From an uncultured Lachnospiraceae bacterium (GTDB taxonomy: Bacteria > Bacillota_A > Clostridia > Lachnospirales > Lachnospiraceae): a stretch of DNA of 14,958 bases. A program made the translations under genes and the position numbers. Shown one piece after another: positions 5,955 through 14,422 of this stretch; the first letter of the stretch is position 1, and each line of letters starts with the position of its first letter. The notes beneath the pieces are model-generated. The model was not told the DNA's origin. It searched no databases and saw only the letters and a program-made list of their open reading frames with translations. Location of the stretch: the NCBI GenBank assembly GCA_947564305.1, contig CANOBT010000135.1, positions 1-14,958 of the forward strand, written 5' to 3'.

Positions 5955-7466
5955 TTAGCGGAATGTCGGATTAAGCGCTTCTGTAATCTCAACATACTTC
6001 CGATAAGTTTCCTCATAGATTTTTGCATTGTCCGGGTCAGGATAGTACGTTTCTTTAATAGCAACAAATTTTTCTGCGGCATCTTCCACGGATGTCCATA
6101 TACCGTTTGCAACCCCGGCAAGTATCGCACATCCCATACATGGCGTGCTTCCGCTGTTCTTAATCACCTTGACCGGCATCCCGAGAATATCCGCTTTAAT
6201 CTGACACCAAGCCTTGGATTTCGAGCCTCCACCCAAAGAGCGTATCTCATCCATTGTCGCACCCAGAGCTTTTTCACACTCAAGCATTCTTTTCAGCGCA
6301 ATTGCAAGGCCTTCCATAATTGCCCGTATAAAATGTCCTCTTGTATGTCCAGCGTTTACACCATAATATACACCGCTCGCCTTTTCATTAAGCTCCGGGA
6401 TTCCTGACCCCTGAAAATATGGAAGCATGATCAGGCCATCTGCACCCGGAGGTGTTGATTTCACCAATTCATCCATCTGCGTATACGCATTGAGACCGGT
6501 TTCATTTTCAATCTCCTTCTCCATCTCACAGAAAGCGTCTCTAAACCATTTTGTGATCATGGCCCCGGTACAGTATGGCTGATACATATATTTCCCCGGA
6601 ATACCGCTGCAAAGTGTGGGCACATCTCCTTTTGAATCGGGACTCAGCTCATTGATAGTCGCAACAGTTACAAGAGCAGATCCTGTACTTTCTGAAGCGA
6701 TTCCAGGCTTTATATTACCTGCCCCAATCGCACCGCAGGCTTGGTCAAAGGCACCCACATTAATCATCGTATCCGGATCCAGTCCAAAGATTTCTGCCGC
6801 TTCTTCTGTTATCTTTCCAATCTCTAATCCCGGCTCCGTAAGTTCTGGAAGATATTTTTTATCAATCCCGACAAAATCAAGCATTTCCTGCCAATAGCAT
6901 CTATTTGTAATATCAAAAAATCCATGATCGCTGGCTACAGAATGTTCGGTAATAAATTTCCCCGAAAGCACGTATACAAAATAATCTTTAATCTGTGCAA
7001 ACATCTTGGTGTTAGCAAACACCTCCGGATACTTATTCTTCACCGCCAATATCTTACTTATCGGATGAATAGCGTAAATATTATCAAAACCTACCTTGCT
7101 GATAATATCTTCCTTATCAAAATGTTCTGACAGATATTCCGCTTCCTTCGTTCCTCTTGTATCCATCCAGGCAATCACCTTGCAAAGAGGCTGATTATCC
7201 GCGTCGAGAAATACACATGTTTCTGCCGTCGAAGAAAATCCAACACATTTTATATCTTTTTTATCAGCCTTTGAATTCTTGACCGCCCCCCTGATTGCCC
7301 CCGCAAATGCATCTATATATAATTGCAGATCCGCTTCAACCTCTCCGGTAGGCAATGTTGTGAGAGCATACTCGCATGTCTCTTCACCGTATACCTTTCC
7401 ATCCTCGCCGATCACTGCTGCTTTTATTGCAGTTGTTCCTATATCTATACCAAGAATATATCTCAT
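5955..7466 (-). CDS. FGGY-family carbohydrate kinase (xylulokinase-like)
   Basis: This 503-residue cytosolic kinase phosphorylates a sugar, polyol or similar hydroxylated substrate with ATP. The FGGY layout is complete. The phosphate-binding GIDIGTT is at 6-12, and the substrate-side WMDTRG is at 100-105. The catalytic Asp241 lies in GAFDQACGAIGAG. The second-domain signature is at about 369-389 (GVNAGHTRGHFIRAIMEG), and the adenine-side GGGSKSKAW is at 412-420. Length and motifs are closest to xylulokinases, but the family is promiscuous and no isomerase is nearby, so the substrate is not assignable. It is the last gene of the operon, 33 bp after the TIM-barrel gene. The product is presumably processed by that protein. 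Confidence 0.88.
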   Translation of the reverse strand: MRYILGIDIGTTAIKAAVIGEDGKVYGEETCEYALTTLPTGEVEADLQLYIDAFAGAIRGAVKNSKADKKDIKCVGFSSTAETCVFLDADNQPLCKVIAWMDTRGTKEAEYLSEHFDKEDIISKVGFDNIYAIHPISKILAVKNKYPEVFANTKMFAQIKDYFVYVLSGKFITEHSVASDHGFFDITNRCYWQEMLDFVGIDKKYLPELTEPGLEIGKITEEAAEIFGLDPDTMINVGAFDQACGAIGAGNIKPGIASESTGSALVTVATINELSPDSKGDVPTLCSGIPGKYMYQPYCTGAMITKWFRDAFCEMEKEIENETGLNAYTQMDELVKSTPPGADGLIMLPYFQGSGIPELNEKASGVYYGVNAGHTRGHFIRAIMEGLAIALKRMLECEKALGATMDEIRSLGGGSKSKAWCQIKADILGMPVKVIKNSGSTPCMGCAILAGVANGIWTSVEDAAEKFVAIKETYYPDPDNAKIYEETYRKYVEITEALNPTFR

Positions 7467-7499
7467 ATTTCCAGCCTTTCTGTGTTATTCCACATCCGC

Positions 7500-8174
7500 C
7501 TATTGGTTACAGTAATTGAGTACATATTCCAGATTCTCCCGGAATGTTCCTTCTTTTACAAAATTCCCGTTAAACAATGCGCTGCCCATTGTATAAGCAT
7601 GGCATCCCAGCCTGGTCATCTCATCCATCCTTTCTTCGTTTCCAACACTGCCGGCTATAGTAAGTCTGTCCATACCTACTTTTTCACCTACTGCCCGTGC
7701 CAGCTCCAAAGGATCTCCATCTGTATATCGGTATGCTGTAAGATCTACACCGTCAGCTCCCGCTTCAACGAGCCTTACCGCATCAGCCACAATCTCATCA
7801 ATTGTTCCTGTAAGCGCAACCGGACTTCCTCCTACATTCCCCGGAAACGGGAAGTACTTTAAGCCGTATTCCTTAAGCACACTGTCTACACTTGGATAAT
7901 AAACTGTTCCGGTCAGAAAGTCAAATCCACATTCTCCTGCCAGCCTTGCTCCCTCCAGACAGCCTTCCTCTGTATAGGTAACTACTTCAAGATATGTAGT
8001 TTTCCCAGCCTCCTTCATCGCACGGTTAAGCGCGATCATTTCTTCCTTACTGAGGCCAACATCTTTAAATCCCCAACGGGTTGCCGGAAGATCCTTACAG
8101 GAATCAAATACCTCGGCAGCATTTTTTACGGTTACGTCATTGTGTGTCAACATGATAATAAGTTCTGGTTTCAT
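7500..8174 (-). CDS. TIM-barrel phosphate-binding protein (aldolase/epimerase-like), function unknown
   Basis: This 224-residue protein shows alternating strands and helices of a (beta/alpha)8 barrel. The first strand is PELIIMLTHND, followed by WGFKDVG (34-40), YLEVVTYTEEG (61-71) and FDFLTGTVYYP (85-94). GADGVDLTAYRY is at 139-150 and a phosphate-binding ending, LTIAGSVGN (171-179) and YTMGSALFNG (194-203), closes the fold. This resembles ribulose-phosphate-binding barrels and small class I aldolases, but no Schiff-base Lys can be fixed with confidence; Lys37 and the Asp/Glu at strand ends are candidates. With the kinase next door it most likely isomerises or cleaves the phosphorylated substrate. 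AAGGAGA lies 6 bases before the ATG. It follows the permease by 31 bp in the same operon. Confidence 0.65.
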   Translation of the reverse strand: MKPELIIMLTHNDVTVKNAAEVFDSCKDLPATRWGFKDVGLSKEEMIALNRAMKEAGKTTYLEVVTYTEEGCLEGARLAGECGFDFLTGTVYYPSVDSVLKEYGLKYFPFPGNVGGSPVALTGTIDEIVADAVRLVEAGADGVDLTAYRYTDGDPLELARAVGEKVGMDRLTIAGSVGNEERMDEMTRLGCHAYTMGSALFNGNFVKEGTFRENLEYVLNYCNQ

Positions 8175-8205
8175 TTTTTATCTCCTTTTTCATTAAAATT
8201 ATTTT

Positions 8206-9642
8206 TTATACAGTGATATCTTCACGGTCACGAATCATATACTTCCTGATGGATGGAATCTGATTGACAGCAAAGAAAAGAATTGCCGTAAAGATAAATC
8301 CAAAAAATGTGCATGTTGCAAAATTAAAAATCGGATTTTTCGGAACATATGCAATGGGGTCAAAAATCAGGAGGTCACCGATAATACCCACTATTGAACA
8401 TCCGAACGCTACAAGATTAAACCCTTTCGTATATTCATAGCAATCATGCCCTTGAAGTTCATAGACTGCCCGAAGCGAAACTTTTCTTTTCCGAATAAAG
8501 AAATAATCTACAAACATGATCCCCATAACCGGTCCATAGAAAAATGCAGCAATCGTAATCATTGCCCCTATATAATCCAGGAGCTGCCCCCATATAACCA
8601 TAATTCCGGCATAAACGCCAAGCACGATAGCGATCGTATTGAACTTGACTTTAGGAAATGTAGACTTCAAAACTACGGACCACATATACGATCCTGTACC
8701 CTGTGTTGCTATATTTGCAAATATAACCAAAGCTAATGTCGTAAGAGCCATGCCCGGGCTGCTCAGAGTAACCAGCATTTCTGTAATATCATTTCCCATA
8801 ACACCTGTTTTTACAAATGTCGCAATTCCAAGTACTCCGCCCGCCATAACAAAGAATGGGGCAACCACGCCGTATGCGCCAATCGTAGCCCAATAGCCGT
8901 CTCTCTCTTTCCTGCACAGACGCGGTGTAACGGCAGTACTTGCACACCAGGACATTCCAAATGCAAGCCCGGCTTCACATGCTATTGCATAGGCTGCGCC
9001 GCTGTCCCCTCCAAGAAATGAAAGATCCGGTTCATAGGCAAAAATATCACCAAGCGGTACGGAAGTAAACGCCACAACACAAACAGCAACTCCAACAAGG
9101 AGAAGCAGCGGAACGATAATACGATTTGCCCATTTGATTACTAATGGGCCGGCAATTGCAATTATCGTACCCAACGCGATACAAAGAATACCCATGGGTT
9201 TATGCAAGAACGCCGGAGGGGTCATCCCTGCCATCCGGATCAGATTATCTATTGTGTTTGCAAATATCTCCGCACACTGTCCAAACCACGGGAAATTGAC
9301 TGCTGTAAGAACCAACGCAACAATCCCGGCGCCTCTTGTACCGAATGTTGACTTAAGCCACTGCCACATATCAATACCATACCTGGTCGCAAATAATACC
9401 GGCAATAAATATAATGCAAGTATAAAAATATTTGCCGCAAAAGTTGTCGTCAATAACTGCTTAAAATTACAGTAAGCTGCCTGAAAGGTTCCCTGTGTAT
9501 AACACCAGGTTGCCACACCGTATCCGCTGAGTACAAGAAATGCATCCAGCATACCATACTGGCGTTCCGATCTGCGAACCGGCAGCGTACCAAAAGTCGC
9601 TTCTTTTGTATATTGTTCGTCTGAATTATTTTTATTCGCCAT
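8206..9642 (-). CDS. NCS1-family permease (cytosine/purine/hydantoin type)
   Basis: This 478-residue membrane protein has the 12-helix pattern and landmarks of nucleobase:cation symporter-1. The landmarks are NFPWFGQCAE (116-125) in the third helix, where Mhp1 places its substrate-stacking Trp and a binding Gln; SWCASTAVTPRLCRK (231-245); the NIATQGTGSY region (310-319); and DYFFIRKRK (379-387) near the C-terminus. Members import cytosine, uracil, allantoin, hydantoins, pyridoxine or thiamin precursors with Na+ or H+. The neighbours are a kinase and a TIM barrel rather than deaminases, so a classic nucleobase route is unlikely. It may import an unusual heterocycle or sugar-like compound. The start is secure: AGGAGG lies 7 bases before the ATG. 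A small single-TM gene precedes it by 38 bp. Confidence 0.88.
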   Translation of the reverse strand: MANKNNSDEQYTKEATFGTLPVRRSERQYGMLDAFLVLSGYGVATWCYTQGTFQAAYCNFKQLLTTTFAANIFILALYLLPVLFATRYGIDMWQWLKSTFGTRGAGIVALVLTAVNFPWFGQCAEIFANTIDNLIRMAGMTPPAFLHKPMGILCIALGTIIAIAGPLVIKWANRIIVPLLLLVGVAVCVVAFTSVPLGDIFAYEPDLSFLGGDSGAAYAIACEAGLAFGMSWCASTAVTPRLCRKERDGYWATIGAYGVVAPFFVMAGGVLGIATFVKTGVMGNDITEMLVTLSSPGMALTTLALVIFANIATQGTGSYMWSVVLKSTFPKVKFNTIAIVLGVYAGIMVIWGQLLDYIGAMITIAAFFYGPVMGIMFVDYFFIRKRKVSLRAVYELQGHDCYEYTKGFNLVAFGCSIVGIIGDLLIFDPIAYVPKNPIFNFATCTFFGFIFTAILFFAVNQIPSIRKYMIRDREDITV

Positions 9643-9680
9643 TTTCTTTCCTCCTCATCTACAGTTATTCCATCTTTACA

Positions 9681-9860
9681 CTACATCCAATATCCACCAA
9701 CAAGTAACGCTCCTGATACTACAATCGTTGCAATTGCCAAAATCCAATCCGTTTTGCTGAATGGGGTTGGAAATTCATAATTTACATCTTCCATCTCCTT
9801 GAGACGTATCTCCGCTTCCTGAAGATATTCTTTAGAATATCTGCTGTTGTTCTCCGACAT
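9681..9860 (-). CDS. Small single-TM protein, probable partner of the NCS1 permease
   Basis: This short gene encodes 59 residues, from ATG at 9858-9860 to TAG at 9681-9683. The first 35 residues are charged and helical (SKEYLQEAEIRLKEMEDV), then PTPFSKTDW leads into one hydrophobic helix (about 38-57, ILAIATIVVSGALLVGG), ending YWM. A strong ribosome site, AAAGGAAGG, lies 5 bases before the ATG, and the gene is first in the operon, 38 bp before the permease. Single-TM companion proteins of transporters often help assembly, stability or regulation. That role is inferred from position. The layout argues for a cytosolic N-terminus and one membrane anchor. Confidence 0.75.
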   Translation of the reverse strand: MSENNSRYSKEYLQEAEIRLKEMEDVNYEFPTPFSKTDWILAIATIVVSGALLVGGYWM

Positions 9861-9905
9861 AGACGCCTTCCTTTCCCAGTGTATGTAATCAACACTGTTT
9901 TAAAT

Positions 9906-9962
9906 GTTTTTAATTGTTTTCCCGGGTTTATAATGTAATATTATCATCGTTTTTAATCGTTT
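9906..9962. promoter_or_regulatory. Divergent control region with two operator-like direct repeats
   Basis: gtttttaattgttt (9906-9919) recurs as gtttttaatcgttt (9949-9962), 13 of 14 identical, with a start-to-start distance of 43 bp, close to four helical turns. The reverse strand reads as AAAC-A/G-ATTAAAAAC, the AAACA-rich type commonly bound by DeoR-family proteins. A tataat lies at 9929-9934 between them on the + strand, and AT-rich -10-like sequences also face the - strand. The region separates the small-protein/permease operon from the DeoR gene, so the DeoR protein probably controls both. Confidence 0.55.
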
Positions 9963-10006
9963 ATACTTATAAAATATATTAGTGATTTATTATTTGAGGT
10001 ATAGAT

Positions 10007-10801
10007 ATGTCAGGCAGAATACATGGCTCTTTTTATGAAGAGCGCGAACAGATAATATTAGATTTACTGCAAAAAAAAGGTAGAATAACGGTTGCTGAAG
10101 CAGCAGAGCTTACCGGCTTGTCTGTGTCCACAATACGTCTGCAGTTTCAAAGCATGCACGAAAAAGGATTGCTGCTGCGTACCCACGGCGGCGCAATAAA
10201 GGCAGACTATCCGAAAGACTTTAATACCCGACTGAATTTTTTTGACGGCATTGTCAATTTTGATAAAAAACAGCAGATTGCCGCAGCAGCAGCCGAGACA
10301 ATTGAAGATGGTGATTTTATTGCAATCAGCAGCGGATCTACGGCTCTGCTTCTGGCTTCTAAGATCACTGACAAAAAACTGACCGTCGTTACGGATTCTA
10401 TCCCTGTCGCAAACATCCTTCTCTTCCATCCAAACATAAGGCTCTATGTCTGCGGCGGACAAATCCGCGAACGTAACGGTGCGTGTTTTGGACCTACATC
10501 CGAAGCTTTTTTCAGCACAGTAAAAGTAGATAAAGCATATTCGGGCTGTGACTCTGTAGATTTGGATGTGGGAATCACCTCTCTCGATATCGATCCCAGA
10601 ACAGAACAAAGTCTGATCAAGTGCGCGAAAAAATGCTATATCCTGGCTGACTCAACCAAATTTTCTGTAAAACCGTTTATCGAAAAAACAATCGACATCA
10701 GCGAAATAACCTGCCTGATATCTGACAGTGATTTAGATCCTTTATATGTAACCAGACTAAGAGATGCCGGTGTGGCAATTATTCTTGGCACTAATGACTG
10801 A
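10007..10801 (+). CDS. DeoR/GlpR-family transcriptional regulator
   Basis: The 264-residue protein has an N-terminal DeoR helix-turn-helix (residues 10-65; ILDLLQKKGRITVAEAAELTGLS then LLLRTHGGAI). The C-terminal sensor domain (about 85-255) is of the sugar-isomerase-like DeoRC type, with SSGSTALLLA at 108-117, VDKAYSGCDSVDLDVGI at 174-190 and YILADSTKF at 211-219. Such proteins usually repress sugar-catabolic operons and are released by a phosphorylated sugar, which here fits the kinase product. The recognition helix reads STIRLQF where the family normally has TIRRDL. The start is supported by GAGG seven bases upstream. It is divergent from the permease-kinase operon and ends at a shared bidirectional terminator with the symporter gene. 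Confidence 0.9.
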   Translation: MSGRIHGSFYEEREQIILDLLQKKGRITVAEAAELTGLSVSTIRLQFQSMHEKGLLLRTHGGAIKADYPKDFNTRLNFFDGIVNFDKKQQIAAAAAETIEDGDFIAISSGSTALLLASKITDKKLTVVTDSIPVANILLFHPNIRLYVCGGQIRERNGACFGPTSEAFFSTVKVDKAYSGCDSVDLDVGITSLDIDPRTEQSLIKCAKKCYILADSTKFSVKPFIEKTIDISEITCLISDSDLDPLYVTRLRDAGVAIILGTND

Positions 10802-10846
10802 TTAAGAGCACCGTTCTCCTATAAGATACGATTGTGTCGGTTATAC

Positions 10847-10883
10847 GCATAAAAGAGAGGAAATAAAATCCTCTCTTTTATGC
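10847..10883. terminator. Bidirectional terminator between the DeoR gene and the symporter gene
   Basis: gcataaaagagagga (10847-10861) and tcctctcttttatgc (10869-10883) form a perfect 15-bp stem with a 7-base loop. It lies 45 bp beyond the DeoR stop and 27 bp beyond the symporter stop. Each strand has four T within the closing arm, and no longer T run beyond it. Confidence 0.8.
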
Positions 10884-10910
10884 TGTAACAACAATGGCAA
10901 AACTCACTAT

Positions 10911-12416
10911 CTATTTGAGGGCATCAGATTTTTCCAATCTCTCTTTGTTGATTTCCTTCCACAGATCAGCATTTTTAATTCCAATTTTATCAGGATCAAA
11001 GATTGGTTCTTCAACTCCTGCATTTCTCTGCTCTTTATAATCTTTATATACCCTGATGATTGTAGGCGACATAATCAGAAGCACAACTACGTTGGTCCAT
11101 ACCATAAGTCCCACGCCAAATGATCCTACTGACCAGGTTGCACTTGAAGTTGCGATAGCAAACAGGAAAAATACGATCGGAACGATGATACGAAGCGCAA
11201 AAATCGCTGTTTTACGCACCTTCGGATTCTTCTTTTGCAACAAGTAAGCAAGTGCTGTCTCCCCCTGATAATAATAATTTAGTACAGTTGTAAACCCAAA
11301 CAGCAGAATCGCAAATGCAATGAATATACTGCCTACATTAGAAAATATTGTACCAGCCGCTGCCTGTGTCCACGGAATGCCTGCGATATTTGTCTGCGCC
11401 ATCTCTGCCATGGATTCCGCGCCTTGTCCTATATGAAGATACGTCGTACCATCTGTCCCGGCTACATTGAAACAGTCGGTAAGCAGCACCATAAATCCCG
11501 TACAAAAGCAAACTGCCACATCAATAAATACGGAAAACGAATTTACAAGACCACTCTCACCGGGATGAGAAACCTCCGCTGCTGCCGCTGCCGGAACCGC
11601 TTCGCCCATACCAGCCCCTGAAGAATTTACACTACGCTTTACGCCCCAGATAATGGCCTGACCGAGCAAACCGCCGAAAGCTGCATTTACACCAAAGGCA
11701 CTGGAAAACATCATTCCTAACGTAGACGGAACGGAAGACACATTCGTAACAATTACAACGACAGTCAATGCCAGATACAAAAGTGTCATAATCGGAACAA
11801 GCCAGGTTGATACTTTACTTATCCGCTTAATTCCGCCAAACACTGTCCAAAGCATCACCAGGCCGATCACCAGGCCGAATATCCATTTCGGTACTCCCGT
11901 ACTTGTGTTGAATGCAAGTGCGATAGAATTTGCATGAGGACCTACAGTAAGAATCGGCACACAGATAATCGTTAATACAGCAAAAAATGCCGCCAGTTTT
12001 TTAAGTCCCAGTCCCCGCTCCAGATAATAGTATGATCCTCCGCGGTATTCTCCGTCCTGCTTGATCTTATAAATCTGCCCCAGAGAACACTCTGCGTAGG
12101 AAATTGCTGCATCAAGCAATGAACAGATGACCATCCAGACAATGGCGCCTGGACCTCCCCAGAGGATCGCCACACAGACACCTGCGATATTAGCCGTACC
12201 CACACGGTATGCCACAATTGTACAAAAGGCCTCAAACGGATTGATCCCTGCTTCGGAATCTCTTTTTCTTGATAGTAGACTAAATTGATGTTTCAAATCA
12301 CGCAGCTGAACAAATCCCATACGGAATGTAAAATAAGCTGCTGATGCAAATATCAATATGATTAACGGAGTTGCCCACACATAAGTGTCTAACATAGTTA
12401 TAATCTGCTCAAACAT
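10911..12416 (-). CDS. AGCS-family amino acid:cation symporter
   Basis: This 501-residue membrane protein belongs to the alanine or glycine:cation symporter family, which imports small amino acids with Na+ or H+. The family hallmarks are VGTANIAGVCVAILWGGPGA (72-91) in the third helix region and GAGMGEAVPAAAAAE (267-281). In typical AlsT-like members these read GTGNIxGVxxAI...GGPGA and NEAGMGSAPNAAA, so both substrate-side motifs are altered. That suggests a substrate other than alanine, such as an imino or N-substituted amino acid. About 11 hydrophobic segments and a charged C-terminal tail are seen. GAGGAGG precedes the ATG, and the gene follows the ferredoxin gene by 34 bp as last in the redox operon. 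Confidence 0.88.
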   Translation of the reverse strand: MFEQIITMLDTYVWATPLIILIFASAAYFTFRMGFVQLRDLKHQFSLLSRKRDSEAGINPFEAFCTIVAYRVGTANIAGVCVAILWGGPGAIVWMVICSLLDAAISYAECSLGQIYKIKQDGEYRGGSYYYLERGLGLKKLAAFFAVLTIICVPILTVGPHANSIALAFNTSTGVPKWIFGLVIGLVMLWTVFGGIKRISKVSTWLVPIMTLLYLALTVVVIVTNVSSVPSTLGMMFSSAFGVNAAFGGLLGQAIIWGVKRSVNSSGAGMGEAVPAAAAAEVSHPGESGLVNSFSVFIDVAVCFCTGFMVLLTDCFNVAGTDGTTYLHIGQGAESMAEMAQTNIAGIPWTQAAAGTIFSNVGSIFIAFAILLFGFTTVLNYYYQGETALAYLLQKKNPKVRKTAIFALRIIVPIVFFLFAIATSSATWSVGSFGVGLMVWTNVVVLLIMSPTIIRVYKDYKEQRNAGVEEPIFDPDKIGIKNADLWKEINKERLEKSDALK

Positions 12417-12450
12417 AAACCCTCCTCTTTATTATAGTACATATCCTGTT

Positions 12451-13302
12451 CTACCAATCATGCTCGAAGAACCCTTCACCCGCTTCCACTTCCAATGTCG
12501 TATATCCGGTCACTTTAATCGGGCGCACCGGTCCCCTCTTTGTCGCCTGAACAACATTTGCCGGAGATATTTTAAGTTCCTGGGCAATAATACGTTCTAT
12601 TGTCTTTGCACAGTTTCGTCCCTGGCAAAGTCCCATCCCTGGCCTTAATACACGCTTTACCTCATTGACACTGGTTGCACCGTTACGGATCGCTTCAATA
12701 ATCTCCGCTTTTGTAATCTCTTCGCAGCGGCATACATACATGTTTTCCTCATCTATCGCTTCTATAACCGCTTCTTTCGGCTTTTCCGGTTCAGCTTCTG
12801 AAGCCATGCGCCTTCCATCCGTAGAGATTCCTCTTACATCCATGCCGTATCCCTTTGGGACTTTCACCTCTGCCACAGCTGTCCTGTCATTTGTTTTTGT
12901 CATAACGATACGTAATATAGTTCCCTTTGTCAGGTATTTCCCGGCTCTGCTCAGGCAATACACTTCCTGTCCTTTATCCGGCAATGGATAGTACTCGTAA
13001 GGCAATGTCACCGTATCGTATTCTTCGGATGCCTGGTCTACCAGGAAAATCGCCTGCCCCGGACACTTAGCAACACAAAGGCCGCATCCGATACATTTCT
13101 CCTTGTCCACAACCGGAAGATTGGTGATCGGTTCGCCGACAGTGATCGCCCCATGGGGACAGGCTGCTTCGCATGGATTACATGGAATATTCTGCGAACA
13201 TTCTACCACCACACATTTCTTCTGAGACAGAACATCGGTTCCGGGAAATCCCGGAATATCTTTTATTTCTTCAATTTCTAAATAACCATCTCTAGCAAGC
13301 AT
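12451..13302 (-). CDS. Three-cluster iron-sulfur protein: 2x[4Fe-4S] plus BFD-type [2Fe-2S]
   Basis: This 283-residue soluble electron carrier joins two modules. The N-terminal ferredoxin has C35-x5-C41-x2-C44-x3-C48-P and C70-x2-C73-x2-C76-x3-C80-P, the pattern of two [4Fe-4S] clusters, with an extra Cys30. A 70-residue middle part (about 95-165) is of unknown fold. The C-terminal part carries a bacterioferritin-ferredoxin-like [2Fe-2S] site (CRC at 191-193, C226, C231). In related Hcn, Sox and opine oxidases the BFD domain sits at the end of the FAD subunit; here it is on the ferredoxin and the FAD subunit is short. It likely passes electrons from the dehydrogenase to a downstream acceptor. 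AAGGTGA lies 6 bases before the ATG. The start overlaps the end of the FAD gene by 11 bases. Confidence 0.85.
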   Translation of the reverse strand: MLARDGYLEIEEIKDIPGFPGTDVLSQKKCVVVECSQNIPCNPCEAACPHGAITVGEPITNLPVVDKEKCIGCGLCVAKCPGQAIFLVDQASEEYDTVTLPYEYYPLPDKGQEVYCLSRAGKYLTKGTILRIVMTKTNDRTAVAEVKVPKGYGMDVRGISTDGRRMASEAEPEKPKEAVIEAIDEENMYVCRCEEITKAEIIEAIRNGATSVNEVKRVLRPGMGLCQGRNCAKTIERIIAQELKISPANVVQATKRGPVRPIKVTGYTTLEVEAGEGFFEHDW

Positions 13303-14422
13303 TGTTCTTCACCTTCCATTCATCCATCTTTCTAATGATCTCTTCTTTCGCTGCCGCCCGTCCGTCCCCGAACGGACCTGTCCGAAGCTGATTCATGGAT
13401 TCCCATACTTTTGCCTTTGCTGTTTTCGCTGTTTCCTTATCCATCTTGCCCAGAGCTTCCGCCGCCGCGATGCCTGCAAGCTTTCCTTCTTCAATAGCTG
13501 TGGAGGCTTCCTCTACGCCTGAGGAATCGCCTGCTACATAGATACCTTCCTGCGTTGTCATCATATCCCTGTCGTGCAGCGGAACCTGCGTGCCCAGCCT
13601 TCCTCCGTTTGTAAATCCGACTCTTGCCATAGAGGGAAGCGCAATGTCCGGGGTCAGCCCTACTGCGATCCCAATACAGTCCGCTTCGATAAACTGTTCG
13701 GTTCCTTTGATTGGCTGAAACTTCTCATCTACTTTGGCGATGATCGCCCCTTTTACTCCGCTCAGATCCTCGTTGGGCACAGCCTCCAGTATCGTATGCC
13801 CTGTATAAATCGGCACACCGGCCCTTCTTACTTTCGCAGAATGCACCCCGTATCCTCCCAGTGCCGGCGCGGCTTCGAGAATCCCTGCCACCTCTGCACC
13901 GGACTGCAAAAGCTGATATGTAACAATAAGCCCTACATTTCCGGAACCAATCATCAATACTTTTTTTCCAACCGGCACCCGGTGTACATTGATCATAGTC
14001 TGGATCGCTCCTGCACCTACGACTCCCGGCAGTGTCCATCCCGGGAATGCCAGCGGGTTCTCAGAAGCCCCCGTTGCCATAATGATTTTTTCCGGATGTA
14101 CGATCATGCCTGTCTCGCCGTCTACGCACAGCGCAACCCCTTCATCATTCGGGTAAATACCGTAAGCTACGGTATTCAGCATAACTTCTACCCCAAGCTC
14201 CTTAACCTCGTTTAACAGCTCTGTCCCGATATCAATTCCCCTGACACCGGCCTGGTGACGTCTGGAACCGAAAAATTTGTGTATCTGTTTAAAAAGCTGT
14301 CCGCCGGGCTTATCATTTTCATCTACGACAAGCACCTTCGCTCCGTATCTTGCCGCCTCGATTGCCGCTGAAAGCCCTGCCGGTCCTGCACCAATGATCA
14401 GTATCTCTACATCTTTATTCAT
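13292..14422 (-). CDS. FAD/NAD(P)-dependent oxidoreductase subunit (HcnB/hydroxyproline dehydrogenase alpha type)
   Basis: This 376-residue flavoprotein has two Rossmann folds. The FAD-binding GAGPAG is at 11-16 with its acidic Glu/Asp strand end (VVDE), a [15 protein letters not shown] loop is at 39-53, and ATG is at 116-118. The second dinucleotide motif GSGNVG is at 159-164, and the closing FAD motif [18 protein letters not shown] is at 296-313. Homologues are the large subunits of hydrogen cyanide synthase, octopine/nopaline oxidase, sarcosine oxidase and D-hydroxyproline or proline dehydrogenase. The usual C-terminal BFD domain is absent and is found in the next gene. The ATG at 14422 is preceded by GGAGGAG and overlaps the stop of the [2Fe-2S] gene as ATGA, so translation is coupled. 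A longer open frame upstream only mirrors that gene. Confidence 0.88.
   Translation of the reverse strand: MNKDVEILIIGAGPAGLSAAIEAARYGAKVLVVDENDKPGGQLFKQIHKFFGSRRHQAGVRGIDIGTELLNEVKELGVEVMLNTVAYGIYPNDEGVALCVDGETGMIVHPEKIIMATGASENPLAFPGWTLPGVVGAGAIQTMINVHRVPVGKKVLMIGSGNVGLIVTYQLLQSGAEVAGILEAAPALGGYGVHSAKVRRAGVPIYTGHTILEAVPNEDLSGVKGAIIAKVDEKFQPIKGTEQFIEADCIGIAVGLTPDIALPSMARVGFTNGGRLGTQVPLHDRDMMTTQEGIYVAGDSSGVEEASTAIEEGKLAGIAAAEALGKMDKETAKTAKAKVWESMNQLRTGPFGDGRAAAKEEIIRKMDEWKVKNNAC

Noticed and set aside
7323..7862. + strand open frame (179 codons) across the kinase/TIM-barrel junction
   Set aside because: Cys/Ser/Tyr-rich shadow spanning two well-supported genes.
10064..10609. Long - strand open frame (181 codons) opposite the DeoR gene
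   Set aside because: Antisense shadow of a clear DeoR gene; Cys-rich, disordered composition and no family match.
13574..14215. Long + strand open frame (213 codons) opposite the FAD subunit
   Set aside because: Shadow frame; the - strand protein has full FAD motifs and coupled starts.
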